Notes: a model not told the origin generated them from the sequence alone. DNA of 44,924 nucleotides from Microcoleus sp. LEGE 07076 (GCF_015207455.1 NZ_JADEWV010000032.1:1-44924); one strand, 5' to 3'. Positions 1 to 9,036 are shown, counted from the first letter of the stretch. Made by a program: numbers and translations.

Positions 1-600
1 GGTTCTAACTCTCCTCGGCTGTCCCCTCCCAATTTTGAGGACGAAGGTCTGCAAAAGTGCTACGACCTCCTAAAAAAAATCGAGGAGGTGCTATATCAAG
101 GTTTCATTAATGAACAAGGAAACTTTGAAAAATCACTGAGAAAACGCGAACAAGATTTGCTGAACGATAATAATACTAATCGTCTTTACCAAGCTCACGT
201 TGCTGCTAGAGCAGGATATCCTGAAGCTGAAAATCGCAACATGGCTGACGGTAAAGGGTCATGGACAGGACATCAGGACAGATACAGAAAAGTGCAAGAA
301 AAGTTACGTAGATTACTGAAAGAATTGGATGATTCTGATTGTGACGATTTCGACCTAGAAGCACTAGGAGCTGAAGATTTAGTGAATACAGCTAGGGAAT
401 ATGCTGATAAAGAACCTCCTGAACAACCACTTCCTCCCAGTCAGCCAAATAGGTTGCTACAACAGGCTTTTGCACTTGGTGCAAAGCTCAAAGATGGTAT
501 TTTAGTAGTAGTTGAAGGAACATCAAACTTTGTGATTGCCATCTTGGTAGGGATTGCAGCGATTTTGTCACTACCTTTTCGGATTGTGCCTAGGTCTTGA
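1..600 (+). CDS. C-terminal part of an unrecognised protein with a toxin-like GHxxxYxxxQ motif (5' end outside window)
   Basis: The reading frame is open from the first base of the window, so the true start lies upstream. About 199 residues are visible. The middle part is charged and helical and contains GSWTGHQDRY followed by QEKLRRLL and, after an acidic stretch, DSDCDD. This layout (GHxxxYxxxQxxLxxLL...C) resembles short conserved regions at the C-termini of some bacterial polymorphic toxins; I recognise the pattern but cannot name a family. A Pro-rich linker follows, then a hydrophobic segment (FVIAILVGIAAILSLPF) near the C-terminus that could span a membrane, which is not typical of a toxin tip. 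The next gene starts 64 bp downstream on the same strand and could be a partner. Function is unknown. Confidence 0.6.
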   Translation, partial: GSNSPRLSPPNFEDEGLQKCYDLLKKIEEVLYQGFINEQGNFEKSLRKREQDLLNDNNTNRLYQAHVAARAGYPEAENRNMADGKGSWTGHQDRYRKVQEKLRRLLKELDDSDCDDFDLEALGAEDLVNTAREYADKEPPEQPLPPSQPNRLLQQAFALGAKLKDGILVVVEGTSNFVIAILVGIAAILSLPFRIVPRS

Positions 601-663
601 CCTGCCTGTTTTCCCAATCACTAACTACGAAAATTGCCCATCTGAACTCACACAAAAAACTGT

Positions 664-1461
664 ATGGAACTTGCATATCCTTGGAGAGACTCTGATTGTC
701 TCGAATGGCTGAGAACATTATCTCTACCCACCCTGCCGTGGGTAAACCAGTTTCTATTTCTCATGGGGTTGCCAAAACCTGTAGCGGAGCAACCGCAAGT
801 CTGGCAGTCGATATATGCTCGGGCTATGATGGACTATGAAACGAGCCTGGAAACCAGAGATTGGGAGATAGGAACACCTGGTGGACGCGCAAAACTTGAA
901 CAACAAATTGTTAAAAAGGCACTGTTAGAACTGGCAGCTCAGTCAGGAATAAAAGTAGCTGTGGAGTTAGAACAATGGGTTTTGCTGCACTTTTTTTGTC
1001 GAGAATTCAGAGCGGCAATGTTTTCATGGCAGCCAGTTCTGACAGGTACTTATAGGCAGCCAAGACCGGGGCGTAAACCAATTATACTTCCTGTAGTATT
1101 AGCTTCAGTTATCCCAGAAATCAAGAATTTAGTGAGTTATGAGCTAAGGACTGAAATCCGAAATAATTTGAGGAATGTTGCACCGCCACCACCAGAATGT
1201 CTTAATTCCGATGAAAGGAGTGACGAGTGTTTTGAGGTATTGCTCATATATGAGGCAATTGAGCAAACCTTAACACTGAAAGCTTTACAAAAAATTGCTA
1301 AAGCAATCAATGAGGCCGAAAGAAAAGAAGTGATGGCATGGGTAGAGATGTATGCCCAAAATCGCAAATATTTGATCAAAATAGAAAAGCTTTGTGGAGA
1401 TAAATATTTGCAAGTTGAACAGCCCCGCCCAAGGTTACCATCAATATTGGACAATATTTGA
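664..1461 (+). CDS. hypothetical protein, 265 residues
   Basis: I do not recognise this protein. It has no signal peptide and no clear membrane segment. The N-terminal third is rich in Trp, Leu and Pro. The C-terminal third is helical and charged (KALQKIAKAINEAERKE). A proline run (PPPPE) followed by a short acidic stretch separates the two parts. It lies 64 bp after the preceding gene on the same strand, so co-transcription is plausible. If the upstream gene is a toxin, an immunity role here is possible, but that is speculation. No clear Shine-Dalgarno sequence precedes the ATG. A repeat-rich non-coding stretch begins just after the stop. Confidence 0.6.
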   Translation: MELAYPWRDSDCLEWLRTLSLPTLPWVNQFLFLMGLPKPVAEQPQVWQSIYARAMMDYETSLETRDWEIGTPGGRAKLEQQIVKKALLELAAQSGIKVAVELEQWVLLHFFCREFRAAMFSWQPVLTGTYRQPRPGRKPIILPVVLASVIPEIKNLVSYELRTEIRNNLRNVAPPPPECLNSDERSDECFEVLLIYEAIEQTLTLKALQKIAKAINEAERKEVMAWVEMYAQNRKYLIKIEKLCGDKYLQVEQPRPRLPSILDNI

Positions 1462-1557
1462 CCTTTCTCTGATTTTTGATCTAATTATTGTCGATAGTTT
1501 TACTTGTCAGAGCGATCGACTTTTCGAGCGATCGCCCTTTCATACACAGCTTAGCTC

Positions 1558-1777
1558 GGACGATCGCTCTTTGCGCTCTAATTTTTGTGTAATCTGCTCT
1601 GAGGGGCGATCGTCCGTTTTGTGAAAGTGCGATCGACACGATAATTATTATGGGAACAACTCTGCGGGATCTCGACTTTACGGACGATCGCTCTTATGCT
1701 CTGATTTTTGTGTAATCTGCTCTGAGGGGCGATCGATAAGCAGTTTTGTGAAAGTGCGATCGACACGATCATAATTA
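1558..1777. repeat. two imperfect direct repeats of about 90 bp
   Basis: Segments at about 1558-1648 and 1682-1777 share GGACGATCGCTCTT, then TTTTTGTGTAATCTGCTCTG, AGGGGCGATCG and GTGAAAGTGCGATCGACACG. The copies are offset by about 124 bp and differ by small indels. Both are dense in CGATCG cores, and neither holds a convincing gene. Confidence 0.75.
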
Positions 1778-2263
1778 TCGATTATTTCAAGTCTAAACCT
1801 GTGAACATTCCTCAGATTACGATACTGCGCCCATCGTGGCTATCAGCCCGAACATCTCACAGAAGAGTTAAAAAAGATTTCTCCACAAATTCTGACGAAA
1901 ATCCAGTTTTAACTCTCGAAAAAACCATCTAAATAAGACAAAGAAGTACAGGTAAAATCCGGCTTTGTACCGGTGAGAGCAAGGTGGGGGAAGAGAACGG
2001 TCAAATGCTTGGGTGGAAAGATGTAAAATTTGAGTCAAGAACTTTGAGAAAACTTGGGATAATGCGACTGCCCAGCCCAAGCTTTGTTTGATTCGACTGA
2101 TGCTTAAAAGGCTTGCACCCTCTTGTTAGAAGTCAAATGGGTTCTATACAGGACATAAATCATCAACCTGTCTGTATAAAAATATAGGATAATAAAGAGT
2201 TTCAAAGTCAATAAATGACTAGACTTAAATAGATAATTGTTCAATCTTGGCAATACGCATATC
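1778..2263. other. intergenic region before the ParA-like gene
   Basis: About 490 bp with no convincing coding sequence on either strand. A 70-codon minus-strand frame (1868-2080) has no recognisable features. The AT-rich stretch after about 2160 is the likely promoter region of the next gene, but no motif is clear enough to place. Confidence 0.4.
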
Positions 2264-3022
2264 ATGTCCAAAATCATCTCTGTTCACTCTTACCGGGGCG
2301 GCACTGGCAAATCGAACACGACTGCCAACCTGGCATCTATTATCGCTCGCGGCGGAAATCGGGTCGCCATTGTAGACACAGACATTCAATCGCCGGGGAT
2401 TCACGTGCTGTTTGGTTTCAGCGAGAGCAACATGGAGCGCTCCCTGAACGATTACCTGTGGGGCCGATGTCCGATCGCCGAAACGGCCTACAATGTGAGT
2501 GAGTTGATACCAAATTTAGCCAAGAACGGCAACCTCTTCCTGATTCCTTCGAGCATTAAAGCAGGGGAAATAGCGCGAGTTTTGCGCGAAGGTTACGATG
2601 TGGGACTGCTTACCGATGGCTTTCAAGAACTGATAGACGTTCTGAATTTAGACTACCTATTTATCGACACGCACCCCGGGCTCAACGAAGAAACCCTGCT
2701 CAGCATTACCATTTCCGACATTTTGCTGCTGATTCTGCGTCCGGATCAGCAAGATTTTCAGGGAACGGCTGTTACGGTAGATGTGGCCCGGAAATTAGAA
2801 GTACCCAAGATTTTGATGACGATCAACAAAGCTCCAGAATCTCTGGATTTTGAGGATTTGAAGCAGCAAGTAGAGAGTATTTATAAGATCCCAGTTGCAG
2901 GGGTGCTGCCCCACAGCGACCAGATGATGCTGCTAGCGAGTAAGGGGGTGTTTGCGCTCCAATTCCCTAATGACCCTCTAACTAAGGTGGTGGAAGGGAT
3001 TGCCAAACAGATTGTAGGATAA
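2264..3022 (+). CDS. MinD/ParA-family P-loop ATPase
   Basis: A 252-residue soluble ATPase of the deviant Walker A family. The P-loop reads SYRGGTGKSN near the N-terminus, with Arg where ParA/MinD proteins usually have the signature Lys. The switch region DTDIQSPGIHVLFG and the Walker B-like strand LDYLFIDTHPGLNEE follow. Family members use ATP-dependent dimerisation to position or segregate cargo such as division proteins, plasmids or polar complexes. No ParB, MinC or MinE neighbour is present, so the cargo is unknown. I chose ATG 2264 (MSKIISVHSY) over an in-frame TTG nine codons upstream, because family members usually begin just before the first beta strand. Confidence 0.85.
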   Translation: MSKIISVHSYRGGTGKSNTTANLASIIARGGNRVAIVDTDIQSPGIHVLFGFSESNMERSLNDYLWGRCPIAETAYNVSELIPNLAKNGNLFLIPSSIKAGEIARVLREGYDVGLLTDGFQELIDVLNLDYLFIDTHPGLNEETLLSITISDILLLILRPDQQDFQGTAVTVDVARKLEVPKILMTINKAPESLDFEDLKQQVESIYKIPVAGVLPHSDQMMLLASKGVFALQFPNDPLTKVVEGIAKQIVG

Positions 3023-3224
3023 TGGGTGTGGCGAGGGTCGATCGGCCCGGGTGCAATAGTTTCGATCTCAATCCCTGCGAAACGATGTCCCCGATGGCGC
3101 CGGCGAGTGCCGGGGAGAAACTTTCACGCGCGACAATATTTGCTTAAAGAGTAAGAAGAATCGCGACAAAATGAGATACAAATAGATTATGAGAATTTGT
3201 TAAAAAACTTTAGGAGGAGCACTC

Positions 3225-3350
3225 ATGGATTTTGACTGGCGCATACTAATAGTATTGATGCCCGTCTTGTTGGCGGGAGGCTGGGCTGCTTACAACGTCG
3301 GCGCTATAGCTCTCAGACAAGCGCAGAAATTGTTCAACAAGCAAACTTAA
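3225..3350 (+). CDS. psbY: photosystem II protein PsbY
   Basis: A 41-residue single-span membrane protein: a short MDFDWR N-terminus, a hydrophobic helix (ILIVLMPVLLAGGWAAYNV) and a basic C-terminus ending QKLFNKQT. This matches cyanobacterial PsbY in length and in the pattern of a WR motif, a PVLLAGGWA core and a small-residue tail. PsbY is a peripheral low-molecular-mass PSII subunit near cytochrome b559 in the thylakoid membrane. A strong Shine-Dalgarno sequence (TAGGAGGAGC, 3211-3220) sits just before the ATG and fixes the start. A hairpin follows the stop by about 30 bp. Confidence 0.9.
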   Translation: MDFDWRILIVLMPVLLAGGWAAYNVGAIALRQAQKLFNKQT

Positions 3351-3379
3351 ACTCAGCATCTTCACTGGTAATTTCGCAG

Positions 3380-3417
3380 CCGACTGTTTCTTGAGATACA
3401 AAAACAGTCGGTCTCTT
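3380..3417 (+). terminator. probable terminator of psbY
   Basis: CCGACTGTTT (3380-3389) and AAACAGTCGG (3402-3411) form a perfect 10-bp stem with a 12-nt loop, followed by a short T-rich tail (TCTCTTT). It lies 30 bp after the psbY stop. Confidence 0.65.
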
Positions 3418-3455
3418 TGTGCGTTGGCTCAAGAAGAACGATGGCTGATGCGATT

Positions 3456-3642
3456 GGCGAATGACTTACTGCATAGTGTTTGGGAGTTGGGGCAAAGCAG
3501 TCGCATCTTGTGGCGGGAACTGGTTTGACACAGGCCAGAAGATTGTGGAAAAGAAGGTATCCACTGTTGAACATGGCTCGAACCACAACCTCCCAGACCG
3601 CAACTCAAATCCCGTTGTGCGGTACGCAGTGAGAATTGCGCC
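3456..3642 (+). ncRNA. ssaA: candidate 6S RNA
   Basis: The segment folds into one long interrupted hairpin of about 187 nt. The closing stem pairs GGCG (3456-3459), AAT and CTTACTGC (3465-3472) with GCAGTGAG (3626-3633), ATT and CGCC (3639-3642). A T-G wobble at 3467/3631 favours the plus strand. Inside, TGGGAGTTG (3481-3489) pairs with CAA(C)CTCCCA (3586-3595), enclosing a terminal domain. Between the stems the 5' side is short and single-stranded (ATAGTGTT), and the 3' side holds its own small hairpin (CCGCAAC 3598-3604 with GTTGTGCGG 3614-3622). This bubble with a 3'-side hairpin and a length near 185 nt is the known architecture of 6S RNA, which binds the housekeeping RNA polymerase holoenzyme. 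Assignment is structural only. The symbol ssaA is the cyanobacterial name. Confidence 0.6.
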
Positions 3643-4366
3643 TGCTCTCTGGGCTATTTCTAGGATTGAGTCTAGTTTTCTGCTGAAACCGACCCTGCCC
3701 TGACTTAAAGTGATTGCTTGTAGCTGTTATTTTGAGAGTGCAATGCACCAAACGGGTGGTTTCGAGCAGTTGTTATTTAACTTGCAAGTCCCACTATGGG
3801 TTGTCTCGCTCACCTTTAAGGTGAATGTGGATATCTTCATGCTGCTAGTCGATCGATTTTCCAAGCAATTCCCAAACAATGTCAAGCCGTCTGAGAAAGA
3901 CGAGGTTTATACTCAACTTTATGACGATTTTTGGCTTTGAGGGCAATTTACGACTCCAGAGAGATTCGGTGCAAGTCAGAGAAAATTTATATTCAACACT
4001 TGTGCAGAAACCGGGTACGATCGACCAAAATATTTAGTAGCAAGCGCTCCTGGGTAATAGAACCCAATTGCCTGCAATAGACGAATTCAATAATTCTCGC
4101 TTCGCAGGCTCGCTTGCTGTTTGCCGGCTTTTTAGGATTCGTGTATTGGAAGCAAGGGCGCAAGTGAAGAGCTTGATGTTTTTGGCTCAGGTCAGCAATT
4201 GTGATGAGATGGCGATACAAATATTTAGCAAGCACGTTCCGCCATAAAATATGAGACAATCGCAAAAGTATTTGCCCTGAAAATCGCCCTCAAAACTGCG
4301 AAGTTTTACCAATAGGGACTATCGGTCAAATTGTCAATGTTGAACTCCTATATCTTTACATAGATT
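3643..4366. other. intergenic region between 6S candidate and malQ
   Basis: About 720 bp without a recognisable gene. A 76-codon plus-strand frame (3710-3940) and a 90-codon minus-strand frame (3993-4265) lack clear Shine-Dalgarno sequences and any family resemblance. I see no tRNA or mobile element here. Confidence 0.4.
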
Positions 4367-5875
4367 ATGCTTTTTCCCCGATCGAGCGGCATTTTACTCC
4401 ACCCAACATCCTTTCCCAGCCGATTCGGCGTTGGGGACATGGGCATAGAAGCATATAAGTTTATTGACTTTTTAGTAGAGAGCGACCAGCAATACTGGCA
4501 GATATTGCCGCTGGGCCCGACTGGATACGGCAATTCTCCTTATTCGTGCTATTCAGCAATGGCAGGAAATCCAATGCTGTTGAGCCCGGAGATTCTGCGG
4601 GACGAGCAATTGCTGTGCGATGAAGATTTAGATTCTTCGCCGGAATTTGCGCTGGATACAGTAGAATTCGATCGGGCGATCGCGCACAAGATACCTCTGC
4701 TCAAAAAAGCCTGCGACAATTTCAAAGCGAAAGCATCGCAGGTACAGCAAAGAGAATTCTCGGCTTTTTGTGAGAGCAAAGCGCTTTGGCTGGATGATTA
4801 TGCCTTGTTTATGGCACTAAAAGACAGATTCAACGGTGGTAGCTGGCACACTTGGGAACCTGAAATTGCCCAGCGCAAACCGGAAGCGCTAGACAAGTGG
4901 CGGCAGGATCTAAATACTGAGATTTATTACTACAAATACGTCCAGTTCGAGTTTTTCCGCCAGTGGACAGAGTTGAAGCGCTATGCGAACCTGCGCGAAA
5001 TTAAAATTATTGGCGACATTCCGATTTATGTAGCTCACGACAGCGCGGATGTTTGGTCACATCCGGAATTATTCTGTTTGCATGAAGCAAGCGGAGAACC
5101 AGCTTTAATGGCGGGAGTTCCCCCGGATTACTTCAGCGCAACAGGTCAATTGTGGGGCAACCCGGTATACAATTGGGAGGCGCTGGAAGCAAATAATTTT
5201 GAGTGGTGGGTGCAGCGTTTTGAGGCGCTTTTCGATTATGTAGATGTGAGCCGGATCGACCATTTTAGAGGATTTGACGCTTACTGGGCGGTGAAGCGCG
5301 GGCAGGAAACTGCGATGGAGGGAGAGTGGATTAAAGCCCCGGGAACGGCTTTGTTTGAGGTAATTCATCAAAAGTTTGAGAACTTGCCGATTATTGCTGA
5401 GGATTTGGGGCTAATTACTCCGGAAGTGGAAGCTTTGCGCGATCGGTTCGAGTTTCCGGGAATGAAGATTTTGCAGTTTGCTTTCGGCGCGGGCCCGGAG
5501 GATCCTTTTTGGCCTTTCAATTTCACTCCAAACTGCGTAGTTTATACCGGCACTCACGACAACGACACGACTGTCGGCTGGTTCAATCAACTGCAAAACC
5601 ACGAAAGAGATGAGGTTTTGCGTTATTTGGGCTGCATCGAACCTCAAGGAATTCACTGGTCTTTAATCCGGATGGGCTGGACTTCTGTGGCTAATTTGGC
5701 AGTTGTGCCGTTTCAAGATTTGTTGGGTTTGGATACCGACGCGCGGATGAATTTTCCGGGGAAAGCTGAGGGAAATTGGGGCTGGCGGTATCGGCGCGAA
5801 GCTTTGAATTGGGAGGTGCGCGATCGGCTCAAAACTATGACTTATATCAGCAGGCGCACTCCGGAGAAAAATTGA
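4367..5875 (+). CDS. malQ: 4-alpha-glucanotransferase (amylomaltase, GH77)
   Basis: A 502-residue cytosolic enzyme that transfers alpha-1,4-glucan segments between maltooligosaccharides in glycogen turnover (EC 2.4.1.25). The N-terminus has the family sequence RSSGILLHPTSFPSRFGVGD, followed by LPLGPTGYGNSPYS. Catalytic residues by family knowledge: nucleophile Asp298 in RIDHFRGF, acid/base Glu345 in IAEDLG, and transition-state Asp398 in GTHDND. The PDYFSATGQLWGNPVY loop typical of GH77 is present. The length is normal (about 500). The gene stands alone, with an AT-rich leader upstream and a repeat-rich spacer before the convergent rodZ-like gene. Confidence 0.95.
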   Translation: MLFPRSSGILLHPTSFPSRFGVGDMGIEAYKFIDFLVESDQQYWQILPLGPTGYGNSPYSCYSAMAGNPMLLSPEILRDEQLLCDEDLDSSPEFALDTVEFDRAIAHKIPLLKKACDNFKAKASQVQQREFSAFCESKALWLDDYALFMALKDRFNGGSWHTWEPEIAQRKPEALDKWRQDLNTEIYYYKYVQFEFFRQWTELKRYANLREIKIIGDIPIYVAHDSADVWSHPELFCLHEASGEPALMAGVPPDYFSATGQLWGNPVYNWEALEANNFEWWVQRFEALFDYVDVSRIDHFRGFDAYWAVKRGQETAMEGEWIKAPGTALFEVIHQKFENLPIIAEDLGLITPEVEALRDRFEFPGMKILQFAFGAGPEDPFWPFNFTPNCVVYTGTHDNDTTVGWFNQLQNHERDEVLRYLGCIEPQGIHWSLIRMGWTSVANLAVVPFQDLLGLDTDARMNFPGKAEGNWGWRYRREALNWEVRDRLKTMTYISRRTPEKN

Positions 5876-5980
5876 TAGTGGGGAATGGGTAATTGGGCAT
5901 CGGGCATTGTTATTTGTGATTAGAAAAACTACTAATTATTACCGATTAACCATGCCCGATGCCTCATGCCTCGTGACCGA

Positions 5981-6865
5981 TTAACCTTGATTTTTGACCT
6001 CGGCTGCAGGCTTGAGTTCGTCTGCTTTAAAAACAAGTTCTTTGGGAACTCCAGGGGCTCCGATTAGTTCTGGTTGTCCGTTATTAACGGCAATCATTAC
6101 TCCCCCGGCGTTACCCGCTACAACTACCAATTTGCGATCGGCCTCCCAGGTGCGTACAGTCCCGATCGGCAAAATTCCCTCAAATTCTGTTTTGCCATCG
6201 ACTTCAATCTGCATCCAAGATTCTGCCTTAAAAGTGAGGCTGACCATCACTGGTTTATTGCTAGATTTATCTGATTTTTGACCGTTTATTGCTGCTTTGA
6301 CAGCCACGTGACCATCAGGTTTCTGATTTTTTGAGGTGCTGGATGCTGAGGCAGTTAAACTATCTTGTTTTTGCCGATCGAGGGCAAGTTCTTGGGTTCC
6401 CGCACCATTTTTTGCTGTCACAGAACTGCCCATCAATTGAGATAAGCCGTTCACCGAACAGATAATTAGAAATGTGTAAAAGAGGTAGAGGTGCATCGGG
6501 CGCAACTGAGGCAGATGTTGCCAGGATATTTTGGTTCTCGATCGCGCCGGCGGTTCGATCGGCGGGAAAAAGTCAGCAAACTTAGTTGCGTCCAAACCCA
6601 TTGCTTCGGCGTAGCGCTTGATCAAACCTTGAGTGTAGATCGGTTCGGGGAGTTGGTCTAGTTGACCGTCCTCAATGGCTTGCAGCAGATTCCGCCGAAT
6701 CATTGTTACCACGGCTACTTTGTCCAAAGAAATCGACTGCTGTTCGCGGTACTCGCGGAGTTGAGTCCCTATTTCCGCTAGCTTCTTCTGAGGAGTTTCG
6801 GGCTCTTGGGAGTGCAGTTTCTGCTTAGTTGTTTTGAAGAATAAAAACAATAAATTCTTTGTCAT
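5981..6865 (-). CDS. RodZ-like helix-turn-helix membrane protein
   Basis: About 294 residues. An N-terminal Cro/XRE-type HTH (LAEIGTQLREYREQQSISLD through PIYTQGLIKRYAEAMGLD) is followed by a basic linker, one transmembrane helix (LYLFYTFLIICSVNGLSQLM), a Ser/Lys-rich linker and a C-terminal beta domain of the DUF4115 type (SLTFKAESWMQIEVDGKTEF). In other bacteria RodZ links MreB to the cell-shape machinery from the inner membrane. The start at 6865 is supported by GAGGAG about 8 nt upstream and by an ATGA overlap with the upstream gene's stop, which indicates translational coupling. An in-frame ATG 20 codons earlier lies inside that upstream gene and is less likely. Confidence 0.8.
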   Translation of the reverse strand: MTKNLLFLFFKTTKQKLHSQEPETPQKKLAEIGTQLREYREQQSISLDKVAVVTMIRRNLLQAIEDGQLDQLPEPIYTQGLIKRYAEAMGLDATKFADFFPPIEPPARSRTKISWQHLPQLRPMHLYLFYTFLIICSVNGLSQLMGSSVTAKNGAGTQELALDRQKQDSLTASASSTSKNQKPDGHVAVKAAINGQKSDKSSNKPVMVSLTFKAESWMQIEVDGKTEFEGILPIGTVRTWEADRKLVVVAGNAGGVMIAVNNGQPELIGAPGVPKELVFKADELKPAAEVKNQG

Positions 6866-7656
6866 ATGCTGTGCTCCTCGAGATTTACTGGCACGCTTAT
6901 TGATGTTAGGTTGACTAGATTCCATAAAAAAATAATTTCTGCATCTTCTAAGGGTCGGTAGCAGCCCGGTGGCAATATTGGCGAGCCTGGTGGCTGCAAT
7001 TGAATCGGGCCAATGGCTGTGCGGTGCAGGCGTACCACGGGATGTCCCAACTGCTCGGCGGTGCGCCGAATCTGTCGGTTTCTTCCTTCTGATAGAATTA
7101 CTTCTAACAGAGTTTGGTCATGCGCGCGATCGAGAATTTTCACTTTTGCCGGCAAAGTCTTTCTACCGGACAGGATGATGCCCTGACGCCACGCTTGCAG
7201 TATGGGTTCCGGGGGATCGCCTCGCACCCAAACTTGATAAGTTTTGGCGATCGAGTGACGCGGATGGGTCAAACAAAATGTCAGCTTACCATTATTGGTG
7301 AGCAAGAGAGCGCCGGTGGAATCTGCATCTAACCGTCCTACGGGGTGAATGCCTTGACCATAGCGCAGTTTTGGCGGTAGTAAGTCGAGAACTTTCGATC
7401 GGGCTCTGGGATCGCTGCAAGTAGAAACTACACCTGCGGGTTTGTTGAGCAACAGATAGACACAAGCGGGTCGATCCGTTGGTTTTACTGGGACTCCATC
7501 GACTTCGATGAAATCGCGATCGGGATTTGCTTTTTGTCCTAAGCGAGCAATATTGCCATTAACTCGGACTCGTCCAGCGACAATCATCTGTTCTGCCAGA
7601 CGGCGAGAGGCAATGCCCCACTGGGCAAGAATTTTTTGCAGCCTTTCATCAGACAT
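6862..7656 (-). CDS. RsuA/RluB/RluE/RluF-family pseudouridine synthase
   Basis: A 264-residue rRNA pseudouridine synthase, probably acting on 23S rRNA. An S4-like RNA-binding domain (RLQKILAQWGIASRRLAEQM, VNGNIA) occupies residues 1-60. The catalytic domain has LLLNKPAGVVST, GRLDADSTG with catalytic Asp110, and EGRNRQIRRTAEQLGHPV. It overlaps the rodZ-like gene by four bases (ATGA), so the two form an operon. The exact target uridine cannot be read from sequence, so I leave the symbol blank. Confidence 0.9.
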   Translation of the reverse strand: MSDERLQKILAQWGIASRRLAEQMIVAGRVRVNGNIARLGQKANPDRDFIEVDGVPVKPTDRPACVYLLLNKPAGVVSTCSDPRARSKVLDLLPPKLRYGQGIHPVGRLDADSTGALLLTNNGKLTFCLTHPRHSIAKTYQVWVRGDPPEPILQAWRQGIILSGRKTLPAKVKILDRAHDQTLLEVILSEGRNRQIRRTAEQLGHPVVRLHRTAIGPIQLQPPGSPILPPGCYRPLEDAEIIFLWNLVNLTSISVPVNLEEHSI

Positions 7657-8088
7657 GACGGGATTTTGGAAACCGCCAACGCTGCTGCGTTGGGGGAGGA
7701 AATACGACAGGTTTAGATGAACTTAACCTTACTACCAATGTTGAATTCCTAGCGGGAAATAAATTCTAATGATGAGCAATCCTTACAGGGCGTTGCGCCC
7801 GGTGTAGATTGTCCTTATGGCGTAACCGTGAATGTGTTGTGCAACAACTGGGAGGAAAAGAGTCGTGGCAGACTATCTTGCGCCGTTAGTTTGTTGTTAA
7901 TTTGAGATTTGTTGGTCTGACCCGACCATAGACCAACACTACCATAAATCCCGTACACCCAGTTAAATTTATACGCTCGATCGCGAAATTCGCCTCGGGA
8001 TCGCACAAACTGGGTTTGTGAGCCCCGATGCGAGTTCCTGTTAAATTTCTGTGCTTGAATATTTAAGGTTTATATTTTGAAATTGTTT
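7657..8088. other. intergenic region with divergent promoters
   Basis: This spacer lies between the minus-strand pseudouridine synthase and the plus-strand DUF2993 gene, so it should hold both promoters. No convincing coding frame is present. A 63-codon minus-strand frame (7815-8006) is not recognisable. No further structure is clear. Confidence 0.4.
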
Positions 8089-8880
8089 ATGACTGTCGAT
8101 CGCAACTCTCTTCAATTTGACAATAAAGCTGGCGCTGCTAGTTCTGGTGAGACTGCTAATCTCGGCGATGGGTCAGGGGCACCGCCGCGGAGTCAAGGCA
8201 GCCGGATCGCGAGTTCGGTGCTGTCTCCGGCGGTGCAGTTGTGGCTGCGATCGCAAGTTCAGCAGGTTGACGAGTTGAAAGTGAAAATTGAGGGGAGCGA
8301 TCGACAAATCTTCAGCGGTGCGATCCCCAAAGTAACTGCTGCCGCCCTCGGTGCTGTGTATAAAGGATTACACCTAACAGAAGTTGCCTTAGAGGGCAGC
8401 GGCATTCGCATCAACCTCGGTCAAGCTCTCAAAGGCAAACCGCTGCGCCTCCTCGAATCCGTTCCGGTCACAGGCGTTTTGAGGCTCGACCAAGCGGATT
8501 TGAATGCGTCGCTGAAAGCGCCTTTGCTGGCTGATGCTTTGAGCGAATTTTTGCTGCCGCTGCTGCCGCTGACAGATAGAGAAAAATCTCTGAAATTGCA
8601 AGATTCTCAGATAAAAATTGAGGCGGGGAAGTTGACGCTTTCGGCGACTATTTTGCGCGCTGGGGGTACGCAAATTCCTGTTGTATTACGGACTGGTTTG
8701 CGGATTGCTAGCGGTCACGAGTTGATGTTTGAAGCACCAGAAATCGAAGTCGATGGAGAATTAAAGATTAGTGATTTCAATGATTTTAAAATTGATTTCG
8801 GACAGGAAGTTGCAATTGATGAGTTGATTTTGACTCCGGGGGAGATTGTTTGTCGGGGTGGAATTAGAGTTTTGCCTTAG
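8089..8880 (+). CDS. DUF2993 (LmeA-like) protein
   Basis: About 263 residues. The protein matches the cyanobacterial DUF2993 pattern: LSPAVQLWLRSQVQQVDELKV, then IFSGAIPKVTAAALGAVYKGLHLTEV, a long beta-rich core and the end LILTPGEIVCRGGIRVLP. Members are thought to be lipid- or glycan-associated TULIP-fold proteins; LmeA acts in mycobacterial lipomannan synthesis. The cyanobacterial role is unknown. The start is ambiguous: an in-frame TTG at 8077 has AAGG 8 nt upstream, while the ATG at 8089 has no clear Shine-Dalgarno sequence. A TTATTTG-type tandem repeat begins 1-2 bases after the stop. Confidence 0.75.
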   Translation: MTVDRNSLQFDNKAGAASSGETANLGDGSGAPPRSQGSRIASSVLSPAVQLWLRSQVQQVDELKVKIEGSDRQIFSGAIPKVTAAALGAVYKGLHLTEVALEGSGIRINLGQALKGKPLRLLESVPVTGVLRLDQADLNASLKAPLLADALSEFLLPLLPLTDREKSLKLQDSQIKIEAGKLTLSATILRAGGTQIPVVLRTGLRIASGHELMFEAPEIEVDGELKISDFNDFKIDFGQEVAIDELILTPGEIVCRGGIRVLP

Positions 8881-9036
8881 CTATTTGTTATTAGTTATTT
8901 GTTATTAGTTATTTGTAAGCTTGTAACCTTGTAACCTTCCAAGCTCTGCCTGGGAAGAGATACCCATAGTCAGAGCCTCCAATGCCCAATCCCAGAGCAA
9001 ATAACCAATCACAAATAACCCATAACAAATAACCAA
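8881..9036. repeat. STRR-type repeats flanking a convergent junction
   Basis: CTATTTGTTATTAGTTATTTG units follow the DUF2993 stop. The mirrored AAATAACC units (about 8998-9035) run into the cdsA stop. The two arrays are inverted relative to each other and could form a hairpin between the convergent genes. Confidence 0.6.

Noticed and set aside
3461-3703. Plus-strand 80-codon gene
   Set aside because: It lies across the paired arms of the 6S-like structure, has no family features and no convincing Shine-Dalgarno sequence.
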